From assembly GCF_001547995.1 (NCBI RefSeq), contig NZ_AP014690.1:1360001-1424000 (forward strand): 64,000 bases of DNA, read 5' to 3'. Below, one piece after another: positions 1 through 9,382 of this stretch. The first letter of the stretch is position 1. Each line of letters opens with the position of its first letter. The notes below the pieces were generated by a model. That model was not told the origin of the DNA and ran no database searches. It saw nothing but the letters and a program-made list of their open reading frames with translations. Source of the stretch: Asaia bogorensis NBRC 16594. Lineage in GTDB: Bacteria > Pseudomonadota > Alphaproteobacteria > Acetobacterales > Acetobacteraceae. Position numbers and translations under genes: made by a program.

Positions 1-2
1 TT

Positions 3-1454
3 CTGGCGAAGGTGCGTGATGATATCGGTGCGCGTAACCTGCTCGAAGGTCTTGGCAACGGCATGAAGGTACCGGGCTCGGTGCTTGATCAGCTTCTGTC
101 CTATAATACGCTTGCGCATCAGGTGGACCTTCTGCGTCTCGACAGCGCCTCTGTGGCCGTGCCGGTCGCCCCCGAGGAGGCACAGCTTCGCCGCTTCTAT
201 GATCTGCATCCTTGGCTTTATCGTTCGGCAGAATATCGTCATGCCAAGCTTGTCCTGCTCTCGGCAGACACGATTGCTCGCACGCTCACCATTCCCGATG
301 CCGATCTCAAGCGCTTCTACGAGTTCGAGATCCAGAAATACGATGTGCCGGAAACGCGTAGTCTCGAGGTGCTGACGCTTCAGGACCGGACGGCTGCCGA
401 GGCCGTCCTGGCAGCCTGGAAAGCCAGTGGCGATTACGCCGCTCTTCAGAAGCAGAATCCGGCCGCCGCAGCTGTTGCCTTCCCCAATGCGCGCAAGGCC
501 GATATCCCGAGCCCTGAACTGGCGAAGGCTGCGTTTGAAGCGCCTTCCGGCGTGATCGAAGGGCCGATCGAGAGCCCCGCAGGCTGGATCGTTTTCCGCG
601 TCACGGCAATCAATGCACCGCACAAGACCGATTTCGACCATGCGAAAGCCGATATCCGTGATGAAGTGGCCCGCTCGCAGGCCCCGCAAATTCTTGGTGG
701 ACGCGTGGCTTCGCTGCAGGATGCCATAGCGGGTAGCGCGGACCTCGAGCAGATACCGACCGACATCGGCGCCGTGCCGGCTCAGGGGTCGCTCGATGCC
801 CAGGGCCTGACGAAAGATGGTGAGGTTGCGCCTCTGCCGGGGAGCGATGCCGTCCGCAAGGCCATTATCGCGCGCATCTTCAGTCAGAAGAAGGGCGAGA
901 AGCCCTCGCTGGTCAACGGCCCGGACGGCAGTGCCTTCGCGGTGCTCGTGGACGAGATCGAGCCTGGCCATGTGAAGCCCTATGACACCGTGCGCGAGCA
1001 GGTGGGGCATGACTGGCTTCGCGAGCGTCAGATGCACATGGCAGACGAGCGCGCCACCACGCTCATGCAGGCAGCCCGCAAATCGGGTGGTCTCGACAAG
1101 GCCGTGGCGGGCACGACCGATGAAGCTCAGATGCAGAAGGATCTGATGATCTCGCGCATGCAGAATGGTAACCTGCCATCTGCTCTTCTTTCGCAGATTT
1201 TTTCGACCCCGGTTGGCAAGACCGGCATGATGGCCGATGGTGACGCGCTGTATGTGTTCACGGTCAAGGCGACCAAGCCTGCAAGCCCTGAGAGCACCAA
1301 GGCGCTTCGCGCCTCCATGCAGTCTCAGCTGCAGGACACATTGCGCGCTGATGTGCCGGTGGTGTTTGTCCATTCGCTGGAAGGGCAGATCAAGCCAGTG
1401 CCGAACATGCCGGTGCTCCAGCAGGCGCTCAAGGCGGGAACCGGACAGGAATGA
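3..1454 (+). CDS. ppiD: Peptidyl-prolyl isomerase PpiD-type chaperone, C-terminal part (5' partial)
   Basis: The frame is open to the left edge, so only the C-terminal 483 codons are visible and the true start lies upstream. The fragment looks like the periplasmic folding factor PpiD, a SurA_N/parvulin family anchored in the inner membrane. A rotamase-like segment spans about residues 115-205 of the fragment and ends in the parvulin-type pattern of a glycine-rich turn followed by GWIVFRV. The rest is helical and Ala/Gln-rich, as in PpiD C-termini. The N-terminal anchor helix is outside the window. The stop codon overlaps the trpE start (ATGA), so the two are probably co-transcribed. Family assignment is fairly secure; PpiD versus another SurA-like protein is less so. 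Confidence 0.8.
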   Translation: MAKVRDDIGARNLLEGLGNGMKVPGSVLDQLLSYNTLAHQVDLLRLDSASVAVPVAPEEAQLRRFYDLHPWLYRSAEYRHAKLVLLSADTIARTLTIPDADLKRFYEFEIQKYDVPETRSLEVLTLQDRTAAEAVLAAWKASGDYAALQKQNPAAAAVAFPNARKADIPSPELAKAAFEAPSGVIEGPIESPAGWIVFRVTAINAPHKTDFDHAKADIRDEVARSQAPQILGGRVASLQDAIAGSADLEQIPTDIGAVPAQGSLDAQGLTKDGEVAPLPGSDAVRKAIIARIFSQKKGEKPSLVNGPDGSAFAVLVDEIEPGHVKPYDTVREQVGHDWLRERQMHMADERATTLMQAARKSGGLDKAVAGTTDEAQMQKDLMISRMQNGNLPSALLSQIFSTPVGKTGMMADGDALYVFTVKATKPASPESTKALRASMQSQLQDTLRADVPVVFVHSLEGQIKPVPNMPVLQQALKAGTGQE

Positions 1455-2929
1455 CGACCGAATTTCTCACGCGTATCGAGGCTGCCGACCTTCTGACGCC
1501 GGTCGCGGCTTTCATGAAGCTTTCCTCGCTGGTGCCCGCTCAGGCGGGTGGCGGTGAGGGGCGTCCATATCGTCTGCTGTTCGAAAGTGTCGAAGGCGGC
1601 GCCGCGCGTGGGCGATATTCGGTCATAGCCCTGTTGCCGGATCTCGTCTGGCGCTGTGCTCATGGCGTTGCCTCAATCAACACTGCGCCGCACGACGCAG
1701 GGTCGGTATTTACCGAGATCGACGAGGCACCGTTGGTTTCCCTGCGCCGTCTCATCGATGAAAGCCGCGCCGAGTTGCCGGATTCACTGCCCACCATGAT
1801 CGGGGGCGTTTTCGGCTATCTGGGCTACGACATGGTCCGGCAGATGGAAATCCTGCCGAATGCGCCGCAGGATGATCTGCACCTGCCCGATGGCGTGATG
1901 ATGCGTCCGGGACTGTTTGCCGTGTTCGACTCGGTGCGGGACGAGCTGCACCTTGCCGTGCCCTTGCGCGAGGGTGGGATGAGCCGCGAGGCAGGTCTGG
2001 ACCTGCTTGAGCGTGCCAGCAGGGCGCTCATAGCAGCGCCTCTCGATACGGCGCCTGAGCTGCCCGAAGGCAGCGTTCTCGACGCTCCGGTTTCGACCAT
2101 GACGGCAGATGCGTTCATGGACAAGGTGCGCAAGGCTCAGGACTATATTGCAGCGGGCGATGCGTTCCAGATCGTGCCCAGCCAGCGTTTCGAGGCAACG
2201 TTTCCTCTGCCTGCACTGGCACTTTATCGTTCCCTGCGACGGGTCAACCCTGCGCCATTCCTGTTCCTTGTCGAGATGGATGGCTTCTCGCTCGTCGGTT
2301 CATCTCCTGAAATTCTGGTGCGGCTGCGCGATCAGGTTGTGACCGTACGTCCCCTCGCCGGAACCCGCCCGCGGGGTGCGGATCGCGAGGAGGATGAACG
2401 CCTCGAAGCCGAGTTGCTGGCCGATGCCAAGGAACGTGCCGAGCATCTGATGCTCATCGATCTGGGGCGTAATGACGTGGGTCGTGTGGCACGCATGGGG
2501 TCGGTCACGGTGCCGTCGTCTTTCGTGGTCGAGCGCTATAGCCATGTCATGCATATTTCCTCCACGGTGCAGGGTACGATTCGTCCCGAATGTGACGCGC
2601 TGGATGCGCTGTCCGCCGCTTTCCCGGCGGGAACACTGACGGGTGCTCCCAAGATCCGCGCCATGGAAATCATCGACGAGCTGGAAGTAACCCGGCGTGG
2701 TCCCTACTCGGGCTGCATCGGCTATGTCGGCGTTGACGGCGATATGGATACCTGTATCGGCCTTCGCATGGCGATCCTGCACAAAGGGCGGATGTATGTG
2801 CAGGCCGGGTGTGGTGTCGTGGCCGACAGCGATCCCGCCAGTGAGGAGATGGAGACGCGACACAAGTCACGCGCCATTTTCCGTGCGGCGGAGCTGGCCG
2901 TGATCCAGGCCAGCGGGGGTGGTGGCTGA
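1451..2929 (+). CDS. trpE: Anthranilate synthase component I
   Basis: TrpE converts chorismate and ammonia (delivered by TrpG) to anthranilate, the first committed step of tryptophan synthesis. The 492 residues are the usual length. The C-terminal chorismate-binding domain shows LAGTRPRG, the acidic LIDLGRNDVGRV stretch, FPAGTLTGAPKIRAMEI and QAGCGVVADSDP. The N-terminal LLFESVEGG matches the region that binds tryptophan for feedback inhibition in other TrpE proteins, so allosteric control is likely. The start overlaps the preceding stop in an ATGA junction. It heads a trpE-trpG-trpD-trpC run, with a 74-base gap before trpG. No leader peptide or trp attenuator is visible upstream, because the gene follows ppiD directly. 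Confidence 0.97.
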   Translation: MTTEFLTRIEAADLLTPVAAFMKLSSLVPAQAGGGEGRPYRLLFESVEGGAARGRYSVIALLPDLVWRCAHGVASINTAPHDAGSVFTEIDEAPLVSLRRLIDESRAELPDSLPTMIGGVFGYLGYDMVRQMEILPNAPQDDLHLPDGVMMRPGLFAVFDSVRDELHLAVPLREGGMSREAGLDLLERASRALIAAPLDTAPELPEGSVLDAPVSTMTADAFMDKVRKAQDYIAAGDAFQIVPSQRFEATFPLPALALYRSLRRVNPAPFLFLVEMDGFSLVGSSPEILVRLRDQVVTVRPLAGTRPRGADREEDERLEAELLADAKERAEHLMLIDLGRNDVGRVARMGSVTVPSSFVVERYSHVMHISSTVQGTIRPECDALDALSAAFPAGTLTGAPKIRAMEIIDELEVTRRGPYSGCIGYVGVDGDMDTCIGLRMAILHKGRMYVQAGCGVVADSDPASEEMETRHKSRAIFRAAELAVIQASGGGG

Positions 2930-3003
2930 CGGGCTGAACCGCCGGAAAGTCAGGCATTGTAACGGAATTTGACCTTCACTCGAGACATCGCCATCTTAGT
3001 GCC

Positions 3004-3600
3004 ATGATATTGCTGATCGATAACTACGACAGTTTCACCTTCAACCTTGTCCACCATTTCGGGGCACTGGGAGAGGCCTGTGACGTCCGTCGCAACGATG
3101 CCCTGAGTGTTGAGGAGGCCCTTGCCCTCCGCCCGGAAGCCATCGTGATTTCTCCCGGCCCATGCTCGCCCAACGAGGCCGGTATCTGTTGTGACCTGAT
3201 CGCAGCGGCGGCACCGCATGTGCCGGTGCTGGGTGTCTGCCTTGGACATCAGGCGATCGGGCAGGTTTTTGGCGCGACGGTTGTCCGTGCGCCTGTGCCG
3301 ATGCACGGAAAGGTCGACGGCATACGTCATGACGGCACCGGGCTGTTCCATGGTCTGGCCAGTCCGACGCAGGCGACACGCTATCACAGTCTTACCCTGG
3401 CACCCGAGACGATACCCGACACCCTTATCGTCAATGCCCGGTCGCAGGATGGCGTGATCATGGGCGTGCGTCACCGCACATTGCCGGTCCATGGCGTGCA
3501 GTTCCATCCGGAGAGCATCGCTTCGGAAGATGGCCAGATGATGCTGGCCAATTTTCTCAACATCGCCCGTGCCGCTCGCCAGAAGTCGCAAGCAGCCTGA
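3004..3600 (+). CDS. trpG: Anthranilate synthase component II (glutamine amidotransferase)
   Basis: This is a class I glutamine amidotransferase of 198 residues that hydrolyses glutamine and channels ammonia to TrpE. The nucleophile is Cys79 in GVCLGHQAIG. The oxyanion region SPGPCSPNEAG and the C-terminal His/Glu pair in VQFHPES are intact. It stands alone and is not fused to TrpE or TrpD. A 4-aminobenzoate synthase component (PabA) is the main alternative, but the place between trpE and trpD argues for tryptophan synthesis; dual use is possible. The stop codon directly abuts the trpD ATG, suggesting translational coupling. Confidence 0.95.
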   Translation: MILLIDNYDSFTFNLVHHFGALGEACDVRRNDALSVEEALALRPEAIVISPGPCSPNEAGICCDLIAAAAPHVPVLGVCLGHQAIGQVFGATVVRAPVPMHGKVDGIRHDGTGLFHGLASPTQATRYHSLTLAPETIPDTLIVNARSQDGVIMGVRHRTLPVHGVQFHPESIASEDGQMMLANFLNIARAARQKSQAA

Positions 3601-4719
3601 ATGACAATGCAGTCTGGTCGTCTCAAACAGGTCATGGGTCGGCTCGCCGAGGGGCGGCGTCTCACGGGGGAAGAAACCGAAGCGCTCTTTACCCTCATCA
3701 TGCAGGGCGAAGTGCCCGGCGAGCAGCTTGCAGCCATTCTCATGGCGCTTCGTCTGCGTGGCGAGACTGTCGATGAACTAAGTGGTGCGGTGCGTGCCGT
3801 TCGGGCCTGCATGACAGCCCTGCCCGATGCTCCGGAAGGGGCAATGGATGTCTGCGGCACAGGGGGGGACGGGCTGGGCACGCTCAATGTTTCCACTGCC
3901 GTTGCTTTCGTGCTTGCAGGTCTCGGTGTGCCGGTGGCCAAACACGGCAACCGCGCCCTGTCGTCCCGGGCGGGAGCAACAGACACGCTCATGGCGCTGG
4001 GGATCGCCCCATGCGAGGATCTGTACGAGCAGGCGCGCCGCTTGCGTGAGGGCCGTCTGGCTTTTCTTGCGGCCCCCCTGCATCATCCGGCCATGCGCCA
4101 TGCCGCGCCGGTCCGGGGGGCACTTGGCTTTCGCACGATCTTCAATCTGATCGGGCCGCTCTGCAATCCGGCTGAAGTCCGCCGACAGATGATCGGTATC
4201 TATGATCAGCGTTGGCTGCGTCCCGTGATCGAGACACTGGCATCGCTCGGTGCAGAGTGCGTGTGGGCCGTGCATGGCGAGACCGATCTTGGCGGGAGTG
4301 ACGAAATCACCCTGGCGGGCTTGTCGCATATCCATGCCTGGGATGGAGGGCGCTTTCTCGATCTTGTCCTGACACCGGATATGGCGGGACTGCCGCACCG
4401 CCCCATCGCAGCGATTGCGGGCGGTGACCCCGCCCATAATGCCAGCAAGCTGCTCGACATGCTTTCCGGGCAGGAGGGCGCGTATCGTGATACTGTGCTC
4501 CTCAATACGGCTGTCGCCCTGCATGTCTCTGGCCGTTTCCCCATTCTTGAAAACGCGTCGATCGTCCCCACTCTCCTTCGCAGGAATGTCGAGGTCGCCG
4601 CAAATGCCATCGATACAGGGCTGGCCCTGTCGGCCCTCGTTCAGGCGCAGAAGCAGGCGCCCGATTCTGCCGTTGCGGTGCACCCCTCCCATTTGATCCA
4701 GACGTCAGGCTTGAAATGA
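3601..4719 (+). CDS. trpD: Anthranilate phosphoribosyltransferase
   Basis: TrpD transfers the phosphoribosyl group of PRPP to anthranilate. The 372-residue protein carries the PRPP-binding CGTGGDG loop near residue 83, the KHGNRALSSRAG loop, and NLIGPLCNPA, all diagnostic of the family. It is slightly longer than the typical 330-350 residues, mostly through its C-terminal tail. The ATG follows the trpG stop without a gap, and the stop overlaps the trpC start by four bases (ATGA), so trpG, trpD and trpC appear coupled. Confidence 0.96.
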   Translation: MTMQSGRLKQVMGRLAEGRRLTGEETEALFTLIMQGEVPGEQLAAILMALRLRGETVDELSGAVRAVRACMTALPDAPEGAMDVCGTGGDGLGTLNVSTAVAFVLAGLGVPVAKHGNRALSSRAGATDTLMALGIAPCEDLYEQARRLREGRLAFLAAPLHHPAMRHAAPVRGALGFRTIFNLIGPLCNPAEVRRQMIGIYDQRWLRPVIETLASLGAECVWAVHGETDLGGSDEITLAGLSHIHAWDGGRFLDLVLTPDMAGLPHRPIAAIAGGDPAHNASKLLDMLSGQEGAYRDTVLLNTAVALHVSGRFPILENASIVPTLLRRNVEVAANAIDTGLALSALVQAQKQAPDSAVAVHPSHLIQTSGLK

Positions 4720-5627
4720 CCGATCATTCGTCCACTCCCACGCATGACACGCCCGCCGGCTTTCCTGATGTTCAGGTGCCCGGAACCATTGTGCAGGAAG
4801 AGACCGCATTGCCCGTTTCCGGCGTGGACATGCCGGATGTGCTGGCGCGTATCTGTGCCCGGACGCGCATCGATGTCGAACAGCGCTCACAGATCATGCC
4901 GCTCAAGGAAATCACGGCACGCGCCCGCGAGGTCAGTGTACCTACGCGTGGTTTCGGTCAGGCGCTCAAGCAGATGGCGGCCGATCGGCGTGTCGGGCTG
5001 ATTGCTGAAATCAAGAAGGCCTCGCCTTCGGCTGGAATTCTACGGCCGGATTTTGATCCGGTTGGCATTGCGAAGGCTTACGAGGCGGCAGGCGCGATCT
5101 GCCTTTCGATCCTGACCGAAGGCTCGTGTTTTCATGGGTCGATCGAGGATCTCAAGGCGGTCAAGGAAATCTGCCCGCTGCCGATCCTGCGCAAGGATTT
5201 CATCCTTGAACCATGGCAGGTGCATGAAAGCCGCCTGATCGGTGCGGATTGCATCCTGATCATTCTCTCGGCCCTGACCGATGCCGAGGCTGCCGAACTC
5301 ATCGCCCTTGCCCGTGGTCTTGATATGGACGTGCTGTGCGAGGTGCATGACGAGGCCGAACTCAATCGCGCGCTTGCGCTCGACACCTCGCTTATCGGGA
5401 TCAACAACCGCAACCTGCGCACGCTCGTGACCGATCTGGACACGACAGCCAAGCTTGCCCCGCTGGTGCCGCCCGATCGTATCCTCGTTTCCGAGAGTGG
5501 TATCCGCACACTCGAAGATGTGACGCGTGTGGGTGAGGTAGGGGCCAGCGGCGTGCTCGTTGGCGAAAGTCTCCTGCGCGAACAGGATCCTGGCATCGCC
5601 GCCCGCCGTCTGCTCGGCACGCTCTAA
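4716..5627 (+). CDS. trpC: Indole-3-glycerol phosphate synthase
   Basis: TrpC closes the ring of carboxyphenylamino-deoxyribulose phosphate with loss of CO2. The TIM barrel shows LIAEIKKASPSAG, LRKDFILEPWQVHE, GINNRNLRT and the phosphate-binding SESGI and GVLVGESLL loops. With the ATGA start the protein is 303 residues and carries about 38 extra N-terminal residues rich in Thr, Pro and Val. Homology would fit an internal ATG at 4830 (MPDVLARICART), so the start is uncertain; I kept the coupled start. It is a single-function enzyme with no TrpF fusion. It ends the trp run and is followed by paired hairpins before pdhA. Confidence 0.95.
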   Translation: MTDHSSTPTHDTPAGFPDVQVPGTIVQEETALPVSGVDMPDVLARICARTRIDVEQRSQIMPLKEITARAREVSVPTRGFGQALKQMAADRRVGLIAEIKKASPSAGILRPDFDPVGIAKAYEAAGAICLSILTEGSCFHGSIEDLKAVKEICPLPILRKDFILEPWQVHESRLIGADCILIILSALTDAEAAELIALARGLDMDVLCEVHDEAELNRALALDTSLIGINNRNLRTLVTDLDTTAKLAPLVPPDRILVSESGIRTLEDVTRVGEVGASGVLVGESLLREQDPGIAARRLLGTL

Positions 5628-5665
5628 CGCACATATTAACAGCCCGGGTTGTGGACTTGCTCAAC

Positions 5666-5707
5666 GGGACTGGTAAATACCGGTCCCTGAGTTGTGCATG
5701 ACACAAC
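5666..5707 (+). promoter_or_regulatory. Two adjacent hairpins between trpC and pdhA
   Basis: The first inverted repeat pairs 5666-5675 with 5678-5687 (one G-T wobble). The second pairs GTTGTG (5691-5696) with CACAAC (5702-5707). Neither is followed by a T-run, so a standard intrinsic terminator is not supported. They lie 25-66 bases upstream of the pdhA start. They could mark the trp operon end, an operator for pyruvate dehydrogenase control, or a leader structure. Confidence 0.35.
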
Positions 5708-5731
5708 GATCTGGCCCAGGAGATACTCAGC

Positions 5732-6754
5732 ATGTCCGGCAAAGCCCATAAGGGAGCGGCTCAGCCGCTCGCCGATCACAACGGACCGATCCTGCCACTG
5801 GAGACCGTGCGCACGGCATATCGCGATATGCTTCTGCTGCGCCGCTTCGAGGAAAAGGCCGGACAGCTTTACGGCATGGGTCTGATTGGCGGTTTCTGCC
5901 ATCTCTATATCGGTCAGGAAGCGGTTATCGTCGGTATGTCGCTGGCGATGAAGCCGGGCGACAAGATCGTGACCTCCTACCGTGATCACGCGCATATGCT
6001 GATGATGGGCATGAGCCCCGGCGGTGTGATGGCCGAGCTGACCGGACGCAAGGACGGTTATTCGCATGGCAAGGGCGGCTCCATGCACATGTTCTCGCGC
6101 GAGAAGAATTTCTATGGCGGTCATGGCATCGTGGGCGCGCAGGTGGCCATCGGTACCGGTCTGGCCTTTGCAAACAAGTATCGCGGGACCGATGAAGTGG
6201 GCGTTGCCTATTTCGGCGAAGGTGCCGCTCAGCAAGGGCAGGTCTATGAGAGCTTCAATCTCGCCGCCCTGCACAAGCTGCCTTGCATCTATGTGATCGA
6301 AAACAACCGCTATGGTATGGGCACGAGCGTTGAGCGTTCCAGTGCTGCGGCTCACAACCTGTCCGAAATTGGAGCGCCCTGGAAGATTCCGGGCCGCAAG
6401 GTGGATGGCATGGATCTGTTTGCCGTGCATGAGGCGGCTCAGGAAGCTGTAGCGCATTGCCGTGCAGGCAAGGGGCCGTTCCTGCTCGAGATGGAAACCT
6501 ATCGCTATCGCGGCCACTCCATGTCTGACCCTGCGCGTTATCGCGATCGCTCGGAAGTCGAGGAAATGCGCCGCACGCGTGATCCCATCGAGGCGCTGCA
6601 CAAGCTGCTGTCCGAGAAGGGCACGACAGACGAGGCGTTCAAGGAGATCGACGCCGAGGTGAAGCAGATCGTTAATGACGCTGCCGAATTCGCGCAGAAC
6701 AGCCCCGAGCCTGATCTCTCTGAACTTTGGACCGATATTCTGGTGGAGGCGTAA
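5732..6754 (+). CDS. pdhA: Pyruvate dehydrogenase E1 component, alpha subunit
   Basis: The alpha subunit of the thiamine-diphosphate-dependent E1 heterotetramer decarboxylates pyruvate and reductively acetylates E2. The 340 residues are typical. It shows SYRDHAHML, GRKDGYSHGKGGSMHMFS, the ThDP/Mg site GEGAAQQGQVYES with downstream IENNRYGMGTS, and the phosphorylation-loop region YRGHSMSDPARYR. An AGGAG ribosome site precedes the ATG by nine bases. It is first in pdhA-pdhB-pdhC-lpdA-lipA. The alpha2-beta2 architecture is the alphaproteobacterial and mitochondrial type rather than the homodimeric AceE. Confidence 0.96.
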   Translation: MSGKAHKGAAQPLADHNGPILPLETVRTAYRDMLLLRRFEEKAGQLYGMGLIGGFCHLYIGQEAVIVGMSLAMKPGDKIVTSYRDHAHMLMMGMSPGGVMAELTGRKDGYSHGKGGSMHMFSREKNFYGGHGIVGAQVAIGTGLAFANKYRGTDEVGVAYFGEGAAQQGQVYESFNLAALHKLPCIYVIENNRYGMGTSVERSSAAAHNLSEIGAPWKIPGRKVDGMDLFAVHEAAQEAVAHCRAGKGPFLLEMETYRYRGHSMSDPARYRDRSEVEEMRRTRDPIEALHKLLSEKGTTDEAFKEIDAEVKQIVNDAAEFAQNSPEPDLSELWTDILVEA

Positions 6755-6757
6755 GTT

Positions 6758-8104
6758 ATGGCCGCTCCTGTTCTCATGCCGGCTCTTTCGCCTACCATGA
6801 CCGAAGGCACGATTTCGAAATGGACCCGCAAGGCGGGTGACAAGATCAATTCCGGCGATGTCATTGCCGAGATCGAAACCGACAAGGCTACGATGGAAGT
6901 CGAGGCGGTCGATAGCGGTATTCTGGCAAAGATCCTCGTGCCGGAGGGCACCGAGAATGTTGCCGTGAACACGCAGATTGCCATCATCGCGGAAGAGGGC
7001 GAGGATATCTCGGCGCTGGAAAACGGCCCGGCCCCCGCCCAGACGACCCCGGTCCAGACCGCGGTTGAGGAGAAAGCCCCCCAGAAGCCGCAGGAACTGG
7101 TGGCGACACCGGACCGTGAATGGGGAGAGACCTCGGTTATCACGGTGCGTGAGGCCCTGCGTGATGCGATGGCCGCAGAGCTGCGTCGTGATGACGATGT
7201 GTTCCTGCTTGGTGAGGAAGTCGCCCAGTATCAGGGCGCCTACAAGATCAGTCAGGGTCTGCTCGACGAATTCGGTGAGCGTCGCATCATCGATACACCG
7301 ATCACCGAGCATGGCTTCACCGGTATGGCCGTCGGTGCCGCTCTGACAGGCCTTAAGCCGATCGTGGAGTTCATGACCATGAACTTCGCCATGCAGGCGA
7401 TCGACCACATCATCAATTCCGCCGCCAAGACGCTCTATATGTCGGGTGGACAGATGGGCTGTCCCATCGTGTTCCGTGGCCCGAACGGCGCAGCAGCGCG
7501 CGTGGGTGCGCAGCATTCGCAGTGTTATGCCAGCTGGTACGCCCATGTGCCCGGTCTGAAGGTCGTTGCCCCCTGGTCGTCAGAGGATGCCAAGGGTCTG
7601 CTGCGTGCCGCCATTCGTGACCCGAACCCGGTGATCGTTCTTGAAAACGAGATCCTGTACGGACAGAAATTCCCTTGCCCGGTGGATGAGGAGTTCATTC
7701 TGCCCATCGGCAAGGCGAAGATCGAACGTGAGGGCAAGGACGTGACCCTTGTGGCGTTCTCGATCATGGTTGGTGTGGCGCTTGAAGCCGCTGCCAAGCT
7801 GGCCGAGCAGGGCATCGAGGCGGAGGTGATCAACCTGCGCACCATCCGTCCGCTCGATACCGAGACGATCATCAACAGCGTCAAGAAGACGAGCCGTATC
7901 GTGTCGGTTGAGGAAGGCTGGCCGGTCGCTGGCATTGGCGCCGAAATCTGCACAGTGGCCTGTGAGCAGGCGTTTGATTATCTCGATGCCCCGCCTGCGC
8001 GCGTCTGTGGTCTGGATATTCCGCTGCCCTACGCTGCCAATCTCGAAAAACATGCGCTTCCGCAGCCTGACTGGGTGGTGGACGCGGTTCGCAAACTGTT
8101 CTGA
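6758..8104 (+). CDS. pdhB: Pyruvate dehydrogenase E1 beta subunit with N-terminal lipoyl domain
   Basis: This E1 beta subunit (448 residues) carries an extra lipoyl domain at residues 1-80, with the lipoyl-lysine expected at Lys43 in [11 protein letters not shown]. An Ala/Pro/Gln linker follows, then the E1-beta core (about 125-448) with [34 protein letters not shown] and [13 protein letters not shown]. Lipoyl-bearing E1 beta subunits are known in alphaproteobacteria. The domain is almost the same as that at the start of pdhC, in DNA as well as protein, which suggests a duplication. A GGTGGAGG ribosome site lies inside the end of pdhA. Confidence 0.96.
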   Translation: MAAPVLMPALSPTMTEGTISKWTRKAGDKINSGDVIAEIETDKATMEVEAVDSGILAKILVPEGTENVAVNTQIAIIAEEGEDISALENGPAPAQTTPVQTAVEEKAPQKPQELVATPDREWGETSVITVREALRDAMAAELRRDDDVFLLGEEVAQYQGAYKISQGLLDEFGERRIIDTPITEHGFTGMAVGAALTGLKPIVEFMTMNFAMQAIDHIINSAAKTLYMSGGQMGCPIVFRGPNGAAARVGAQHSQCYASWYAHVPGLKVVAPWSSEDAKGLLRAAIRDPNPVIVLENEILYGQKFPCPVDEEFILPIGKAKIEREGKDVTLVAFSIMVGVALEAAAKLAEQGIEAEVINLRTIRPLDTETIINSVKKTSRIVSVEEGWPVAGIGAEICTVACEQAFDYLDAPPARVCGLDIPLPYAANLEKHALPQPDWVVDAVRKLF

Positions 8105-8116
8105 GGGGCTGCGACC

Positions 8117-9379
8117 ATGGCTACCAATATCCTGATGCCCGCTCTTTCTCCGACCATGACCGAGGGTACGCTCTCGCGCTGGCTGAAGAAGGAAGGCGAT
8201 ACAGTCAAGTCAGGCGATCTGATTGCCGAGATCGAGACGGACAAGGCCACGATGGAAGTCGAGGCGGTTGATGAGGGAATTCTCGGCCGTATTGTCGTGC
8301 CGGAAGGCAGCGAGGGGGTGAAGGTCAACTCGCCCATCGCCATTCTGGTTGAGGAAGGCGAGGCTGTGCCTGACGTCGTTGAGTCGGCGCCTGTGCAGAA
8401 AGCCGCACCTGCCCCCGAGACGGCTTCACAGACCGCCGTGCAATCGGCTCCCGCCCAAGCCCCGGCTGCGCCCGCGCAGCCTCAGGCCGCGCCGGTGGCG
8501 GCATCTCACGGCAAGCGCGTTTTCGCCTCACCGCTGGCACGTCGCATTGCCGCGCAGAAGGGTATCGATCTTGCTGCGCTGAAGGGGTCAGGCCCTAACG
8601 GCCGTATCCTGCGCCGCGACGTCGAGAACGCGAAGCCTGTTGAGGCTCCGGCAACGGTGACGGCTGGGGGTTCCGCTCCGGCTGAAGCCAGGCGCGTGCC
8701 GAATTCGTCCATGCGCAAGGTCATTGCGCGTCGTCTCAGTGAGTCCAAGCAGAACGTTCCGCATTTCTATGTCTCGGTCGACATCGAGCTTGATGCGTTG
8801 CTTGCCCTGCGTGGCCAGCTCAATGCAGCGTCACCCAGCGAGGGCGAGGGGCAGTTCAAGATCTCTGTCAATGACATGATGATCAAGGCTGTGGCTTTGG
8901 CCCTGCGCGATTGCCCCGGCCTGAACGTCCAATTCACCGAAGCCGAAACGCTGCATTTCCCCGACATCGATATCTCGATGGCAGTCTCGATTCCCGATGG
9001 TCTGATCACACCGATCATCCGTCAGGCCGATCGCAAGACCCTGCGTGAAATCAGTGAGCAGGCGCGTGATCTGGCCAAGCGTGCCCGTGACGGCAAGCTC
9101 AAGCCGGAAGAATTCCAGGGCGGCACGTTCTCGATTTCCAATATGGGCATGTTTGGCGTGCGTGAATTCGCCGCCATCATCAACCCGCCCCAGGCTGGTA
9201 TTCTGGCCATTGCCGCTGGTGAGAAGCGCGCCGTCGTGCGTGGCGATCAGCTTGCGGTTGCCACTGTCATGACAGCCACCCTCTCTGTCGACCATCGTGC
9301 GGTCGATGGAGCACTCGGTGCGAAATGGCTCAATGCCCTGCGTGACATCGTGCAAAACCCTTATCGACTGGTGATCTGA
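8117..9379 (+). CDS. pdhC: Dihydrolipoamide acetyltransferase (E2) of pyruvate dehydrogenase
   Basis: E2 forms the core of the complex and moves the acetyl group from lipoamide to CoA. The 420-residue protein has one lipoyl domain (1-80, lipoyl Lys43), an Ala/Pro/Gln linker, a peripheral subunit-binding domain near residues 133-170 ([20 protein letters not shown]) that docks E1/E3, and the catalytic domain with the active-site DHRAVDG near the C-terminus. One lipoyl domain here plus one on E1 beta gives two kinds of swinging arm per complex. It sits 12 bases after pdhB and 3 bases before lpdA. Confidence 0.96.
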   Translation: MATNILMPALSPTMTEGTLSRWLKKEGDTVKSGDLIAEIETDKATMEVEAVDEGILGRIVVPEGSEGVKVNSPIAILVEEGEAVPDVVESAPVQKAAPAPETASQTAVQSAPAQAPAAPAQPQAAPVAASHGKRVFASPLARRIAAQKGIDLAALKGSGPNGRILRRDVENAKPVEAPATVTAGGSAPAEARRVPNSSMRKVIARRLSESKQNVPHFYVSVDIELDALLALRGQLNAASPSEGEGQFKISVNDMMIKAVALALRDCPGLNVQFTEAETLHFPDIDISMAVSIPDGLITPIIRQADRKTLREISEQARDLAKRARDGKLKPEEFQGGTFSISNMGMFGVREFAAIINPPQAGILAIAAGEKRAVVRGDQLAVATVMTATLSVDHRAVDGALGAKWLNALRDIVQNPYRLVI

Positions 9380-9382
9380 CTC

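Noticed and set aside
5636-7546. Very long open frame on the minus strand across pdhA and pdhB
   Set aside because: It is antisense to strongly supported PDH genes, has no recognisable domain, and is rich in His/Gly/Asp as expected for the reverse frame of high-GC coding DNA.
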